From NCBI GenBank assembly GCA_029261475.1, contig JAJDBG010000093.1, forward strand, positions 1 through 40,508: a stretch of DNA of 40,508 nucleotides, in the 5' to 3' direction. The position numbers were made by a program, and so were the translations under genes. This document shows positions 10,145 through 18,990 of the stretch, piece after piece. Origin of the DNA: Nitrospinaceae bacterium (GTDB taxonomy: Bacteria; Nitrospinota; Nitrospinia; Nitrospinales; VA-1). Every line of letters starts with the position of its first letter. The stretch's first letter is position 1. The notes under the pieces were generated by a model. It was not told the origin of the DNA and made no database searches. It saw only the letters and a program-made list of their open reading frames with translations.

Positions 10145-10282
10145 AACCTCTTGTCGTTTAAACGCATCTAATATTTTAGTCGTATGATGTGTAGCGTGTT
10201 TTTTTAGAGTTTTCAAAAAAACGGGCTCTTATTTTCCAATTTCGGGTGTTCTTCAGCCCCTTTCAGTTTTCATATTCCTCTT

Positions 10283-11971
10283 ATGCTGGTATTTGATCCT
10301 ATTATGCAGGGCCTTTCCCTATTGGCCGAACGGGAACTCCATAAGGCAGAACAGGTATTTCTGCGTGTTATCAATGACCCCTATGCTCAAAAAAGCGAAT
10401 TAAATCAGGTTAGAAAGTATTTAACCGACATTCGCGACTGTCAGGCAGGTCGAAAGTCCCTGGACTTCTCAGTTTATGAAGGTTTGGCAAAGAAAAGTGT
10501 TTTTTCTTTGGAGGAGGCACTTCATTTTCTGGCCGGAGTTTATTTTTCACCCGCCAAATCGTTTGAGGAATTTGATGCTTACCTGGATGATAATATTTTT
10601 CAGGGGATCAACCGACTGAAGAGGGTGAAAATTTGCGAATTGATGGGCCGAGACAAACTCTTTGAAAGTATAGATACTGACGGAAGTGATTTTGTTCAAA
10701 GGGAAATTAAAAAAAGGGGTTTAGAGGAAGAGTTCGACGTTTATAGGTGGAAGACGGTAAGCCGAAAATTTATTGAGCGTATCAATCCCGTATTGCTGGA
10801 GTGTCATCTTGATTTGCTGGAATACATTCTTGAGAATAATGATATTTCTGTTTTGGATGACCCCAAGCTAACAGTTTTAACCTCCAAGTACCGGTGGATC
10901 ATTGAATCGACCCTCAAAAAAAGATGGTATTTGCTGAGAAGTTATTTTTTTAAAGCACGGTCAGATGTCGAAAAACAATTCAATAAGAAGGACGGAAACC
11001 GGAAATACTGGGATGATGTCAAATACAAGAAAATAAGGATTTTTGAGGCCTGTGGTTTTTCTGAAAAGAATATTCAGAAATTTCTTTTCATTGATAAGCT
11101 GAATTACAAAACCTTGGAGAAAATATATCTATTTGCACAGGATTTGGGGCTTGATTTGAATCCAAGGGATGTGAGCCTGGCCTTACGCGGTGAAGAAAAG
11201 GCGAAGGATCACATAAAAGAACGCGCTGGTTTTTTGATGGGCGAGCGTGGCAGGTTCCAGAAAAGTTTAATGGAAATGGGGTTTTCGGAAAAAGGTTCCT
11301 ACAAGATCGCCAATCAAGCTAAAGGGGCGCATAGCCGACAGATCACCGAGGCTTATCACTTGGCTTTAAAAGTTGCGAGCGACGAGATTTTTTGGTACCG
11401 AATTCCCAGTGGGATGGCTGAACTGTCGAAAAACCTGGAGCTGCAGTGTCAAAAACATTTGAGCACGGTTCGAATCCATCTTTTTGAGCGAGGACGTTTG
11501 AATAAAATTTTATTGAAAATGGGGAAGCCCATTATTCAGAAATTTCTTGTTGAAAAGTACGGGGCCGAAGTCATGTCTTTGCAATGTTATTTCCGACTGG
11601 AAACGGTCCATCAATATTACAAGTTGAAGTTCTTTCATTACCATAGAGATCAAATTCCCAGCGTCTCCGAATTGATAAAAATCAGTCGAAAAGAATTCAA
11701 ACCGATTCTTCTTCAAGGTTATCAGGAGTTTATCAAGAAACGAAATTTGAAGATCGATAAATCTATTTTTTCTCAATTAGAGAAAACTGATTCAATCACG
11801 CAATGGGAAGACCCCTGCACAACAGTAGAAGAAAAAATATTACTTAGATGTTGGTTCCTGATGGATCATGGGGTGAGCATCACTCAATCCCGTGTGGACA
11901 ATGGAATATTCGCACCGGGCTTCGATTTGTGGTCTTTTCTTAAACGACAGGAGACGGAATGCAATCCTTAG
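10283..11971 (+). CDS. Large hypothetical protein
   Basis: 562 aa continuous ORF; no family recognised by eye. Confidence 0.75.
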   Translation: MLVFDPIMQGLSLLAERELHKAEQVFLRVINDPYAQKSELNQVRKYLTDIRDCQAGRKSLDFSVYEGLAKKSVFSLEEALHFLAGVYFSPAKSFEEFDAYLDDNIFQGINRLKRVKICELMGRDKLFESIDTDGSDFVQREIKKRGLEEEFDVYRWKTVSRKFIERINPVLLECHLDLLEYILENNDISVLDDPKLTVLTSKYRWIIESTLKKRWYLLRSYFFKARSDVEKQFNKKDGNRKYWDDVKYKKIRIFEACGFSEKNIQKFLFIDKLNYKTLEKIYLFAQDLGLDLNPRDVSLALRGEEKAKDHIKERAGFLMGERGRFQKSLMEMGFSEKGSYKIANQAKGAHSRQITEAYHLALKVASDEIFWYRIPSGMAELSKNLELQCQKHLSTVRIHLFERGRLNKILLKMGKPIIQKFLVEKYGAEVMSLQCYFRLETVHQYYKLKFFHYHRDQIPSVSELIKISRKEFKPILLQGYQEFIKKRNLKIDKSIFSQLEKTDSITQWEDPCTTVEEKILLRCWFLMDHGVSITQSRVDNGIFAPGFDLWSFLKRQETECNP

Positions 11972-12119
11972 CTCATGCTTTACTCTGAGCGTTATTTTTT
12001 ACTTTATTCCTTTTTTTAAACGTTAAATTGATAAAGCGCGTGATCTTTAACTCTCACCTAGAATCAAAGTTTTCAAACCAGACCCGCTTGCTACTTCGTT
12101 AAGAAATATGTTGCCCCCC

Positions 12120-12148
12120 TTGACTCCTGAAAATATCCTCATTATATT
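12120..12148 (+). promoter_or_regulatory. Putative sigma70-like promoter for the hybrid histidine kinase
   Basis: TTGACT - 17 bp - TATATT, followed by the palindrome CTAGATCTAG (12150-12159). Confidence 0.4.
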
Positions 12149-12382
12149 TCTAGATCTAGTATTCCAGTAAAGAAACTAATAAATCGGTTGCATCTTACAA
12201 AACCCGGTCATTGAATTATGTTCATAGACAAGTTTTAGACTTCTTCTATTGAGTAAAAAGTGAGAGACTTGTAGTTGCGTACAGGTAATTTTGCGATGAA
12301 TTGAAAGTTTCCTTTTCTATAAAATGGCTTTAATTACATTTATTGGGAACAGGATTTATGAGCTTTGACGGTAGTTTATCCT

Positions 12383-14473
12383 ATGAGATCTAAAATTTTA
12401 ATCGTGAATGAAAATTCAGAAGAAGCCGATCTTCTGCGGATCATTCTCGAAGATGAAAACCATATTCTTGATATTGCCGCCAGTGGGGAATGTGCGCTTG
12501 ATATTGCTGGCAAATCTATGCCCGATTTGATTCTTTTGGGTAGCACTTTTCCCGATATGGATGGAATCGAAGTTCAGCGAAGGTTGAAGAAAGAGGCGAG
12601 CACACAAGGCATCCCTGTGATCTTACTGGCGGGAAAAAACGAAATGGAGAATATCGTAAAGAGTTTTCCTGCGGTGGGTGTTGATTGCCTCACAAAACCA
12701 TTCCTCGGCGAAGAAGTTTTAGCAAGAACTCGTAGCCATCTTCACTTTAAGTCACTGGTAAATCAATATGCGGAAGAGTCCGAGGCTTTAAAGAAAAGAA
12801 ACGCAGAATTAGAAAAAGAGATTGCTGATAAAAACCGTGCCGTGACCGTTGCTGAAATTCAAAATCGGGCTTTAGAGGCATTTGCCCAAGATAATAGTTT
12901 GTCTGACATAATAGACATTTTAACAAAGGGTCTGGAAAGTCAGTTTGATGGATGCATGTGTTCGGTGCTTGTATTTAATCCAGAAAGTCAAAGCTTACAC
13001 CATTGCTCAGCCCCCAGCTTGCCAGCCAAGTTCAGTCAGGCGATTGAAGGCATGCAGATCGGGCCTTCGGTGGGTTCCTGTGGGACAGCCGCGTACACGA
13101 AGAAACTGGTGGTCGTAGAAGATATCGAAACGGATCCTTTGTGGAAAAGAGCTCAAAAATTTGCTCTATCGCATAATTTGAGGGCATGCTGGTCTCTACC
13201 AATTTTGGCGGCCGATGATCGAGTGTTAGGAACCTTTGCTGTTTATTACAGCTCACCTCGACGGCCCAGCAAAGAAGAACTTGATTTGATCGGGTCTTTT
13301 GCTTATGTGGCAGGGGTGACCATCGAAAGCAAGGAATTGGAAAAATCCAGCAGGGCAAAATCAGATTTTTTAGCTAGAATGAGTCATGAACTCCGTACAC
13401 CCATGAATTCAATATTGGGTTTTACACAATTACTGGAAATGGATGTTCAAAACCCTTTGACCTCCTATCAAAAGGATAATTTGAGGACAATTTCTTCGGC
13501 GGGGCAACATCTACTCGAGCTAATCAACGAAGTGCTGGATCTTTCCAAGATTGAGACAGGGCATCTTGAGTTATCCATCGAAGTCATCAATTTAAATGAA
13601 CTTGTCGATAATGTGGTGTCTTTTTCAAAGCCATTGGCTGAAAATAAAGGGGTGACTCTTAAACTCCAGAATTCACAATCTCAAGAATATTTCGCTGAAA
13701 CCGATTCCTTGCGTCTAAAAGAAGTTTTATTGAACCTTCTTTCTAATGCGATCAAATACAATAAACTCAATGGTTCGGTAACTGTTTCCTTTGAGGAACA
13801 GGCGGAGGGCAAAATTCGGATAGGTGTTCGAGATACAGGACACGGCATTTCTGCAGAAAATAAACTTAAGGTATTCAAGCCCTTTGAACGATTCGATGTT
13901 GATTCTGATTTCATTGAAGGTACGGGCATAGGATTGAGTATCTCTAAACGACTTGTTGAAATGATGAACGGGTCAATTAATTTTGAAAGTGAGCTTAGAG
14001 AAGGAAGCTTTTTTTATATTGATTTGCCAATTTCAGATAAAACTCCCACTCTCCCTCATATTAAGGAAAAACTCAACATGCCAAATGTTTCTACTGAAAA
14101 GCGTGGCAATTGTAAAATTGTTTATATTGAAGATATTCTGGAAAATATTGAATTAGTGAGGCAGATTTTAAGTCATAGGAAAGACATTGAATTATTTTAT
14201 GCCACTAACGCTTTGGATGGAATTGAATTGGCCCGTGCGGAAATGCCTGATTTGATATTGATGGATATTCACTTGCCGGAAATAGATGGGCTGACAGCTT
14301 TCAAAAGATTACAAGCCATAGATGAAATGCGTAGTATCCCCGTTGTCGCTTTGACCTCAGATGCGATGGATACAAATGCAAAAAAGGCCCTGGAAATGGG
14401 GTTTCACTCCTACATCACCAAGCCCATTGATATCCCCAAATTTATGTCTTTAATCAAAAGTATTCTATATTGA
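12383..14473 (+). CDS. Hybrid sensor histidine kinase (REC-GAF-HisKA-HATPase-REC)
   Basis: N-terminal REC (ILIVNENSEEADLL), GAF (SCGTAAYTKKLVVVEDIETDPLW), H-box FLARMSHELRTPMNSILGF, N-box LLNLLSNAIKYN, G-boxes DTGHGIS/GTGIGLSI, C-terminal REC (LILMDIHLPEIDG). Start at MRSKIL preferred over TTG 12365. Confidence 0.92.
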   Translation: MRSKILIVNENSEEADLLRIILEDENHILDIAASGECALDIAGKSMPDLILLGSTFPDMDGIEVQRRLKKEASTQGIPVILLAGKNEMENIVKSFPAVGVDCLTKPFLGEEVLARTRSHLHFKSLVNQYAEESEALKKRNAELEKEIADKNRAVTVAEIQNRALEAFAQDNSLSDIIDILTKGLESQFDGCMCSVLVFNPESQSLHHCSAPSLPAKFSQAIEGMQIGPSVGSCGTAAYTKKLVVVEDIETDPLWKRAQKFALSHNLRACWSLPILAADDRVLGTFAVYYSSPRRPSKEELDLIGSFAYVAGVTIESKELEKSSRAKSDFLARMSHELRTPMNSILGFTQLLEMDVQNPLTSYQKDNLRTISSAGQHLLELINEVLDLSKIETGHLELSIEVINLNELVDNVVSFSKPLAENKGVTLKLQNSQSQEYFAETDSLRLKEVLLNLLSNAIKYNKLNGSVTVSFEEQAEGKIRIGVRDTGHGISAENKLKVFKPFERFDVDSDFIEGTGIGLSISKRLVEMMNGSINFESELREGSFFYIDLPISDKTPTLPHIKEKLNMPNVSTEKRGNCKIVYIEDILENIELVRQILSHRKDIELFYATNALDGIELARAEMPDLILMDIHLPEIDGLTAFKRLQAIDEMRSIPVVALTSDAMDTNAKKALEMGFHSYITKPIDIPKFMSLIKSILY

Positions 14474-14489
14474 ATTCTCTGAATTCAAT
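14469..14489. terminator. Perfect hairpin overlapping the histidine kinase stop codon
   Basis: ATTGAATTC-TCT-GAATTCAAT, 9-bp stem; no clear T tract, so terminator activity is uncertain. Confidence 0.35.
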
Positions 14490-14564
14490 TCGATAGTGCA
14501 TCAGGTGAGGGGTTGAAATCTTCCAAAGGCAGTTCTTTTGGGTTAAAGAAATAAGCCCTAAACC

Positions 14565-15557
14565 TTATATTGTAGGGATGGCCATCCGGTATCGTTCTAC
14601 GGCTGATGTGACGATTGAATCAACAAGAATTTCAAAGTTTTTTTCAACAGATAAAGATTGATTCTGCATGCTTTGAATGCGCAGACTCCGGCTTTTTGAT
14701 GGGTTCAATCCAGGGATGCCATTGACCTCTATTACTTTTTGAATTCCATTTTTATCTTCGCGAATATCAATTCGCACATGATCTTTGCAATGCAATGCCA
14801 ATGCGGCTTTGCGTGCCAGTTCAATAACGGCTTCTGCTTGTTGTTCTGGAATTTGCAGACGTATTGCATTGGCATTTTTCAGGTCTTCTCGTATGACGGG
14901 GTAGCGTTGGTACTGACTAGTATCTATGTGATTGATTACGGGATAAAAACGGCGGGACTTGCCATTGCCCAAAACAGAGACAGTCCATTCTTTCCCCGGT
15001 AGATATTCTTCTGCCAAGGCAGATTGACCAAATCGGTCATGAATCCATTTCGCACGAATATTTAACTCATCGTTGTCGTGGACAATGCTGTCTTCGGAAA
15101 TGCCCGCACTCTCAGATTCAAATTGTGGTTTTATGAGGAGTGGAAATTCTTTTAGACTCAAAGATTCTCCAGATTTTATGACCCATTGTTTTGGTGTCGG
15201 AATTCCCTCTGCATTCAAAATCCTATGAGTTTCGGCCTTATCAATCATGGCTTTCATGTCGGATGCCGAGGCTCCCACAAAAGGGATTTCCCTTTCTGTC
15301 AAGATGTCTGCGACCCAGGGAACATTTTTACCTAAGCCAACCTGAAGCTTGCTTTGATTGAAGTGATACAAAGCACTCCAGATCATATCAAAAGACCGTT
15401 CTTCCAAGGCGGAAATAAATTCTTCCAGGCGAGTGATGTAGAGAGCTTCCGATTCCCACCCAGATACTTCGAGTGCTTTTTCTACCAGCCTTGTGGTTGC
15501 CCAATCGCCCCACCCTTGAGTGGGACCCGCAGGCCCAGTGATCAAAAGTATTTTCAT
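14565..15557 (-). CDS. ATP-grasp ligase (D-alanine-D-alanine ligase-like)
   Basis: 330 aa; PFVGASASDMKAMIDKAETHRIL, PLLIKPQFESESAGI, EEYLPGKEWTVSVLG, DIREDKNGIQKVIEVNGIPGLNPS. Confidence 0.85.
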   Translation of the reverse strand: MKILLITGPAGPTQGWGDWATTRLVEKALEVSGWESEALYITRLEEFISALEERSFDMIWSALYHFNQSKLQVGLGKNVPWVADILTEREIPFVGASASDMKAMIDKAETHRILNAEGIPTPKQWVIKSGESLSLKEFPLLIKPQFESESAGISEDSIVHDNDELNIRAKWIHDRFGQSALAEEYLPGKEWTVSVLGNGKSRRFYPVINHIDTSQYQRYPVIREDLKNANAIRLQIPEQQAEAVIELARKAALALHCKDHVRIDIREDKNGIQKVIEVNGIPGLNPSKSRSLRIQSMQNQSLSVEKNFEILVDSIVTSAVERYRMAIPTI

Positions 15558-15585
15558 TTTCTAACCCGGGGTTCATTGTTTGGAG

Positions 15586-16332
15586 TCAGTTTTTAATCAT
15601 TCGTAGTAACTTCCGTTTGCCCAGCCCGTCGATTTGAGGTGGCGATGTGCCCAACTCGTTTTCCCAAAAATCCTTGTCTTGAAACACATCTAGTACCAGA
15701 GGCAGGTGGCCGTCTTGCGTATAAAGCAACCCGCCTTTTTCAAGCAAGGGGTATAGATATTTGAGGCAGGTGCGTGTCGATTGCGCTAAATCGACATCCA
15801 GATAAATTGCAGAAATTGGTTGTTTGAAACTTGGAAGCGTATCTTCCAGCCAACCGGGGACGAGGTAGCAGGAATCTCTATGACCAAATTGCTCGAGTGT
15901 GCTTTGCACTTCTTCAAGTGTGCCCCTGTATTCTCCTTGAGTGAATGAAACGGGCTTTTTATAGATATTAAAGGTATGGGGTTCAGAATGAGCAGGGATT
16001 CCTTCGAAGGAATCAAACATGTAAAGCGGACGTCCCAGCATTTTCGCTGCCAAGCTGAACTTGGAAGAACTTCCTCCTTTGTAGCATCCCGCCTCAACGA
16101 GGCATCCCTGAGTTGTATCTGCTACCTCAAATGTTCCGTTGATGAATTGCAGTATTTCGTCCTGTGTGTGTGGGCAGTCAATATGCCAACTGATAGCGTA
16201 GATCTTGCGTATGATGCCCCGTCGCTCCGTACGGGATAGCGGTAGCGCAGGGTTGTGATAAAACTGCGCTACCGCATTCCAGTCTGTCCACCTCAGGAGA
16301 TCAGCTATTCTTTTTTTCAAGCCAGGCCGCAT
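15586..16332 (-). CDS. TylF/MycF-like (macrocin O-methyltransferase family) SAM methyltransferase
   Basis: LVEAGCYKGGSSSKFSLAAKMLGRPLYMFDSFEGIP, YRGTLEEVQSTLEQFG, ISAIYLDVDLAQSTRTCLKYLYPLLEKGG. Confidence 0.8.
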   Translation of the reverse strand: MRPGLKKRIADLLRWTDWNAVAQFYHNPALPLSRTERRGIIRKIYAISWHIDCPHTQDEILQFINGTFEVADTTQGCLVEAGCYKGGSSSKFSLAAKMLGRPLYMFDSFEGIPAHSEPHTFNIYKKPVSFTQGEYRGTLEEVQSTLEQFGHRDSCYLVPGWLEDTLPSFKQPISAIYLDVDLAQSTRTCLKYLYPLLEKGGLLYTQDGHLPLVLDVFQDKDFWENELGTSPPQIDGLGKRKLLRMIKN

Positions 16333-16357
16333 TGCAACCCTCCTTTATCTGAATAGA

Positions 16358-17521
16358 TTAAACACTTGCCTTTGCTGTGCCTTCCACAATGGGGCGCTGG
16401 TTGGGGTCGACTCGGGTGATGCCTTCAAATTGATCCTTGAAACGCTTGTAGCGGTAAACCTTTTCTTCTTCTGAAATTTGATCTGCCATGTCTGCGGCCT
16501 TGGTATCCGGTCGCCCCGAAAACATATGACAGGCCACCGTGTCGAAACTTAAATCTTTGCAGTACTGGATGGTTTCTTCCAGTTCTTCCCGTGTTTCAGA
16601 AGGGAAGCCAACGATGACTGCCGAGGATAAAGTTACGTCAGGAGATGCCTCGCGAATTTCTTTGAACTGTTTCTTAAATACGTCCATGTCGCATAGTCGT
16701 CCCATTAATTTAAGGATTCTTGGTGAGGACGATTGAATAGGGGAATGCAAGGACTCGATTTTGTTTCTTCTTGCGAGTTCCTTGAGTTGCTCAAAACATT
16801 TTGGAATGTACCAGGGTGAAATATCTTCAAGGACCAACTGGAAATCGGCATCGACTTTCAAAATTTCATCAAAGAGAGTCCCAATATTTGCTCCAAAATC
16901 CAGTCCATAAGAGCCAGCAGACTCACCAAGGATATAGATCTTTTTGTGGCCTTCGCGGATGCCTCTGTGAAAATCTGCCATCACCTGCTCCATCGGCTTG
17001 CTCACGCTGTCTCCAGCTTTCCATATTGAACAAAAGGTGCATCGGTGTGAACATCCATCCTGAATCTGTATGAAAAACCGTTCCGTATTCATCATATGGT
17101 TTGTTTCAGGGATTTCCTCATAGCGAACAGTTGGTTCGATAAATTCGTTAAATTGCTCGTAATTGTCCATGTTGAAAGTTGGCCCTCCAAACTCTTTTTC
17201 CATACGTTCTGGATTCATATTGGTCAGGCAACCTCCCATGATGACACGAGCTGATGGCTTCTTTTTTTGATTGATCACTTCCAGAGCATTAAAATCTCCA
17301 TCCTCTATAGCCGTTGTAAAACCGCAAGTGGTCAAGACGATGATGTCTGCTGTTGGGTCTACGTTCAGGTTTTGTAAGGGGAATGCGTATTTATCGGTGG
17401 GGTCGAGATCGTGATCGTCACTGATTACTTCGTAACCATTTGCTTCAAAAAAATGTCTCAAGCGTTGAACCTTTAATCCTTCGCGATGACAACTCTTCTC
17501 AACAATTTGAACTTTTTTCAT
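16358..17521 (-). CDS. Radical SAM protein, MiaB/RimO methylthiotransferase-like, apparently without TRAM domain
   Basis: UPF0004-like N-terminus with three Cys (EKSCHREG, LTTCGFT, MGGCLTN), radical SAM CSHRCTFC, protein ends shortly after the radical SAM region. ATG at 17521 preferred over GTG 17563. Confidence 0.85.
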   Translation of the reverse strand: MKKVQIVEKSCHREGLKVQRLRHFFEANGYEVISDDHDLDPTDKYAFPLQNLNVDPTADIIVLTTCGFTTAIEDGDFNALEVINQKKKPSARVIMGGCLTNMNPERMEKEFGGPTFNMDNYEQFNEFIEPTVRYEEIPETNHMMNTERFFIQIQDGCSHRCTFCSIWKAGDSVSKPMEQVMADFHRGIREGHKKIYILGESAGSYGLDFGANIGTLFDEILKVDADFQLVLEDISPWYIPKCFEQLKELARRNKIESLHSPIQSSSPRILKLMGRLCDMDVFKKQFKEIREASPDVTLSSAVIVGFPSETREELEETIQYCKDLSFDTVACHMFSGRPDTKAADMADQISEEEKVYRYKRFKDQFEGITRVDPNQRPIVEGTAKASV

Positions 17522-17589
17522 GATATTAGGACTCCATTTTTGTATGTAAGCTTGAGAAAACACACCTTCACACTCTAATTTACTATTAC

Positions 17590-17618
17590 TGTATAGCAGT
17601 GTATGATAGTAAGGTCAA
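17590..17618 (-). promoter_or_regulatory. Putative sigma70-like promoter of the radical SAM/TylF/ATP-grasp operon
   Basis: Minus strand TTGACC - 17 bp - TATACA; overlapped by nested inverted repeat TACTAT-t-ACTG-tatag-CAGT-gtatg-ATAGTA (17581-17611). Confidence 0.55.
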
Positions 17619-17837
17619 CCAAATTATATCCGATTTGCAATTTAAATTTATTGGAACTGGTGATTTGTTTGAATTAGCGATGTTTAAACAGCTAGGGAGG
17701 CAAAATACTGGTAAAATCTGTGTTTGTTAAATCATATTCATATATTGTATTTTCTTTTCAAGCTTGAGTTTTTCTTTGAAAATTTGTTCGAGCATGTGTG
17801 GAGCTGATTTTGTAATTTCTAAATCAGATGAGGTGTG

Positions 17838-18206
17838 ATGAATTTAAAAATCATTGATTTTTTGATCAGTTTTGGAGCGGGAGCATTGATTGCTTTTGGA
17901 ACGAGCCAAATTCTTCCCGATAGCTGGTCTCCTCTGGTTCTTATGGTTGCAGGAGGGATTACGGGGATGTTTTTGAGTCTTCCTTTAATGATCATCCTGG
18001 TGCCACCCTTTGGAGCCTTTGAAGTTATGATTGCCTTGCATTTGATTGCGATGCCCGCAGGGATGATAGGGGCTATGTTGATAGGAGTGGCTCCAGATTA
18101 TTGTGTCGCGGTTTCGGGTGCTAGCTGGGGAGTCGTTGTGTGGGGGATTATTGTCTATTTCAATCGACGCTATGGTGTGGGGCGTGTTGAGCAGGTGATC
18201 GAATGA
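17838..18206 (+). CDS. Small integral membrane protein, hypothetical
   Basis: About four hydrophobic segments; overlaps the downstream methyltransferase start (ATGA). Confidence 0.7.
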   Translation: MNLKIIDFLISFGAGALIAFGTSQILPDSWSPLVLMVAGGITGMFLSLPLMIILVPPFGAFEVMIALHLIAMPAGMIGAMLIGVAPDYCVAVSGASWGVVVWGIIVYFNRRYGVGRVEQVIE

Positions 18207-18820
18207 GTGATTCTACAACGAGGAAAGGCAACTATGACGGTGCCGCTAAATTTTTTGATATTTTGAGAAGCGGTGATTCCCGTCGCTGGAGTGACGTTCA
18301 AAAACAGTTTTTTAGTCAACTGAAGGGCAGGGTTTTGTATGTGGGGATTGGCACCGGACAGGAAATTGTAAATTTCCCTCCAGGGCTGGATATCGTTGCG
18401 ATCGATATCAGTGAGGAAATGCTCAAGCGAGCTCAAGACCGAATATCCTCTTATCCAGGCACAATCAAGCCGATCCTCATGGATGCGCATGCCACGTCTT
18501 TTGAAGACAATTCTTTCGATATGGTGCTAACGGTTTGTGTGTTATGCACTGTGGAAAAGCCAGTGCAGGTGCTTGAAGAATTGAAGCGAGTGTTGAAACC
18601 AGGGGGAACACTGGTTTCTTTTGAGCATGTGCAAAGTCGCAATCCTCTATTTGCATGGCCTTTGCTATTAATGAATCCTTTTTCTCTCAAACTGGCAGGA
18701 ACTTCGTTGATTCGTGATACGGCGAAAAATATCCGCTCAGCAGGTTACGACTTACTTGTCGATTCAAATGTCTACCTGGACATTGTGAAAATGTTCACAA
18801 GTAAAAAACCGGAAAGATGA
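18203..18820 (+). CDS. Class I SAM-dependent methyltransferase (UbiE/Methyltransf_11-like)
   Basis: VLYVGIGTGQEIVNFPPGLDIVAIDISEEML, DNSFDMVLTVCVLCTVEKP, ELKRVLKPGGTLVSFEHV. Confidence 0.88.
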   Translation: MSDSTTRKGNYDGAAKFFDILRSGDSRRWSDVQKQFFSQLKGRVLYVGIGTGQEIVNFPPGLDIVAIDISEEMLKRAQDRISSYPGTIKPILMDAHATSFEDNSFDMVLTVCVLCTVEKPVQVLEELKRVLKPGGTLVSFEHVQSRNPLFAWPLLLMNPFSLKLAGTSLIRDTAKNIRSAGYDLLVDSNVYLDIVKMFTSKKPER

Positions 18821-18990
18821 TTTAGAGAAGAAGTCTTCAGAGTGATTTACTTGCTTGAGTGCTTTTTAGGGGATGAATTTCTTTTGAAATTTTTTCGTTC
18901 AGGATTTTATTCAACACGCACTCATTTGCTCTATACAGAAATGACTCGACTCGTTTTATCTCTGAATTTTTTCAAAATAAAAAGAAAGCG

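Noticed and set aside
11467-11477. GGTTCGAATCC, resembling a tRNA T-arm
   Set aside because: Lies inside the 562-aa coding frame with no cloverleaf around it. No tRNA or rRNA was convincingly seen anywhere.
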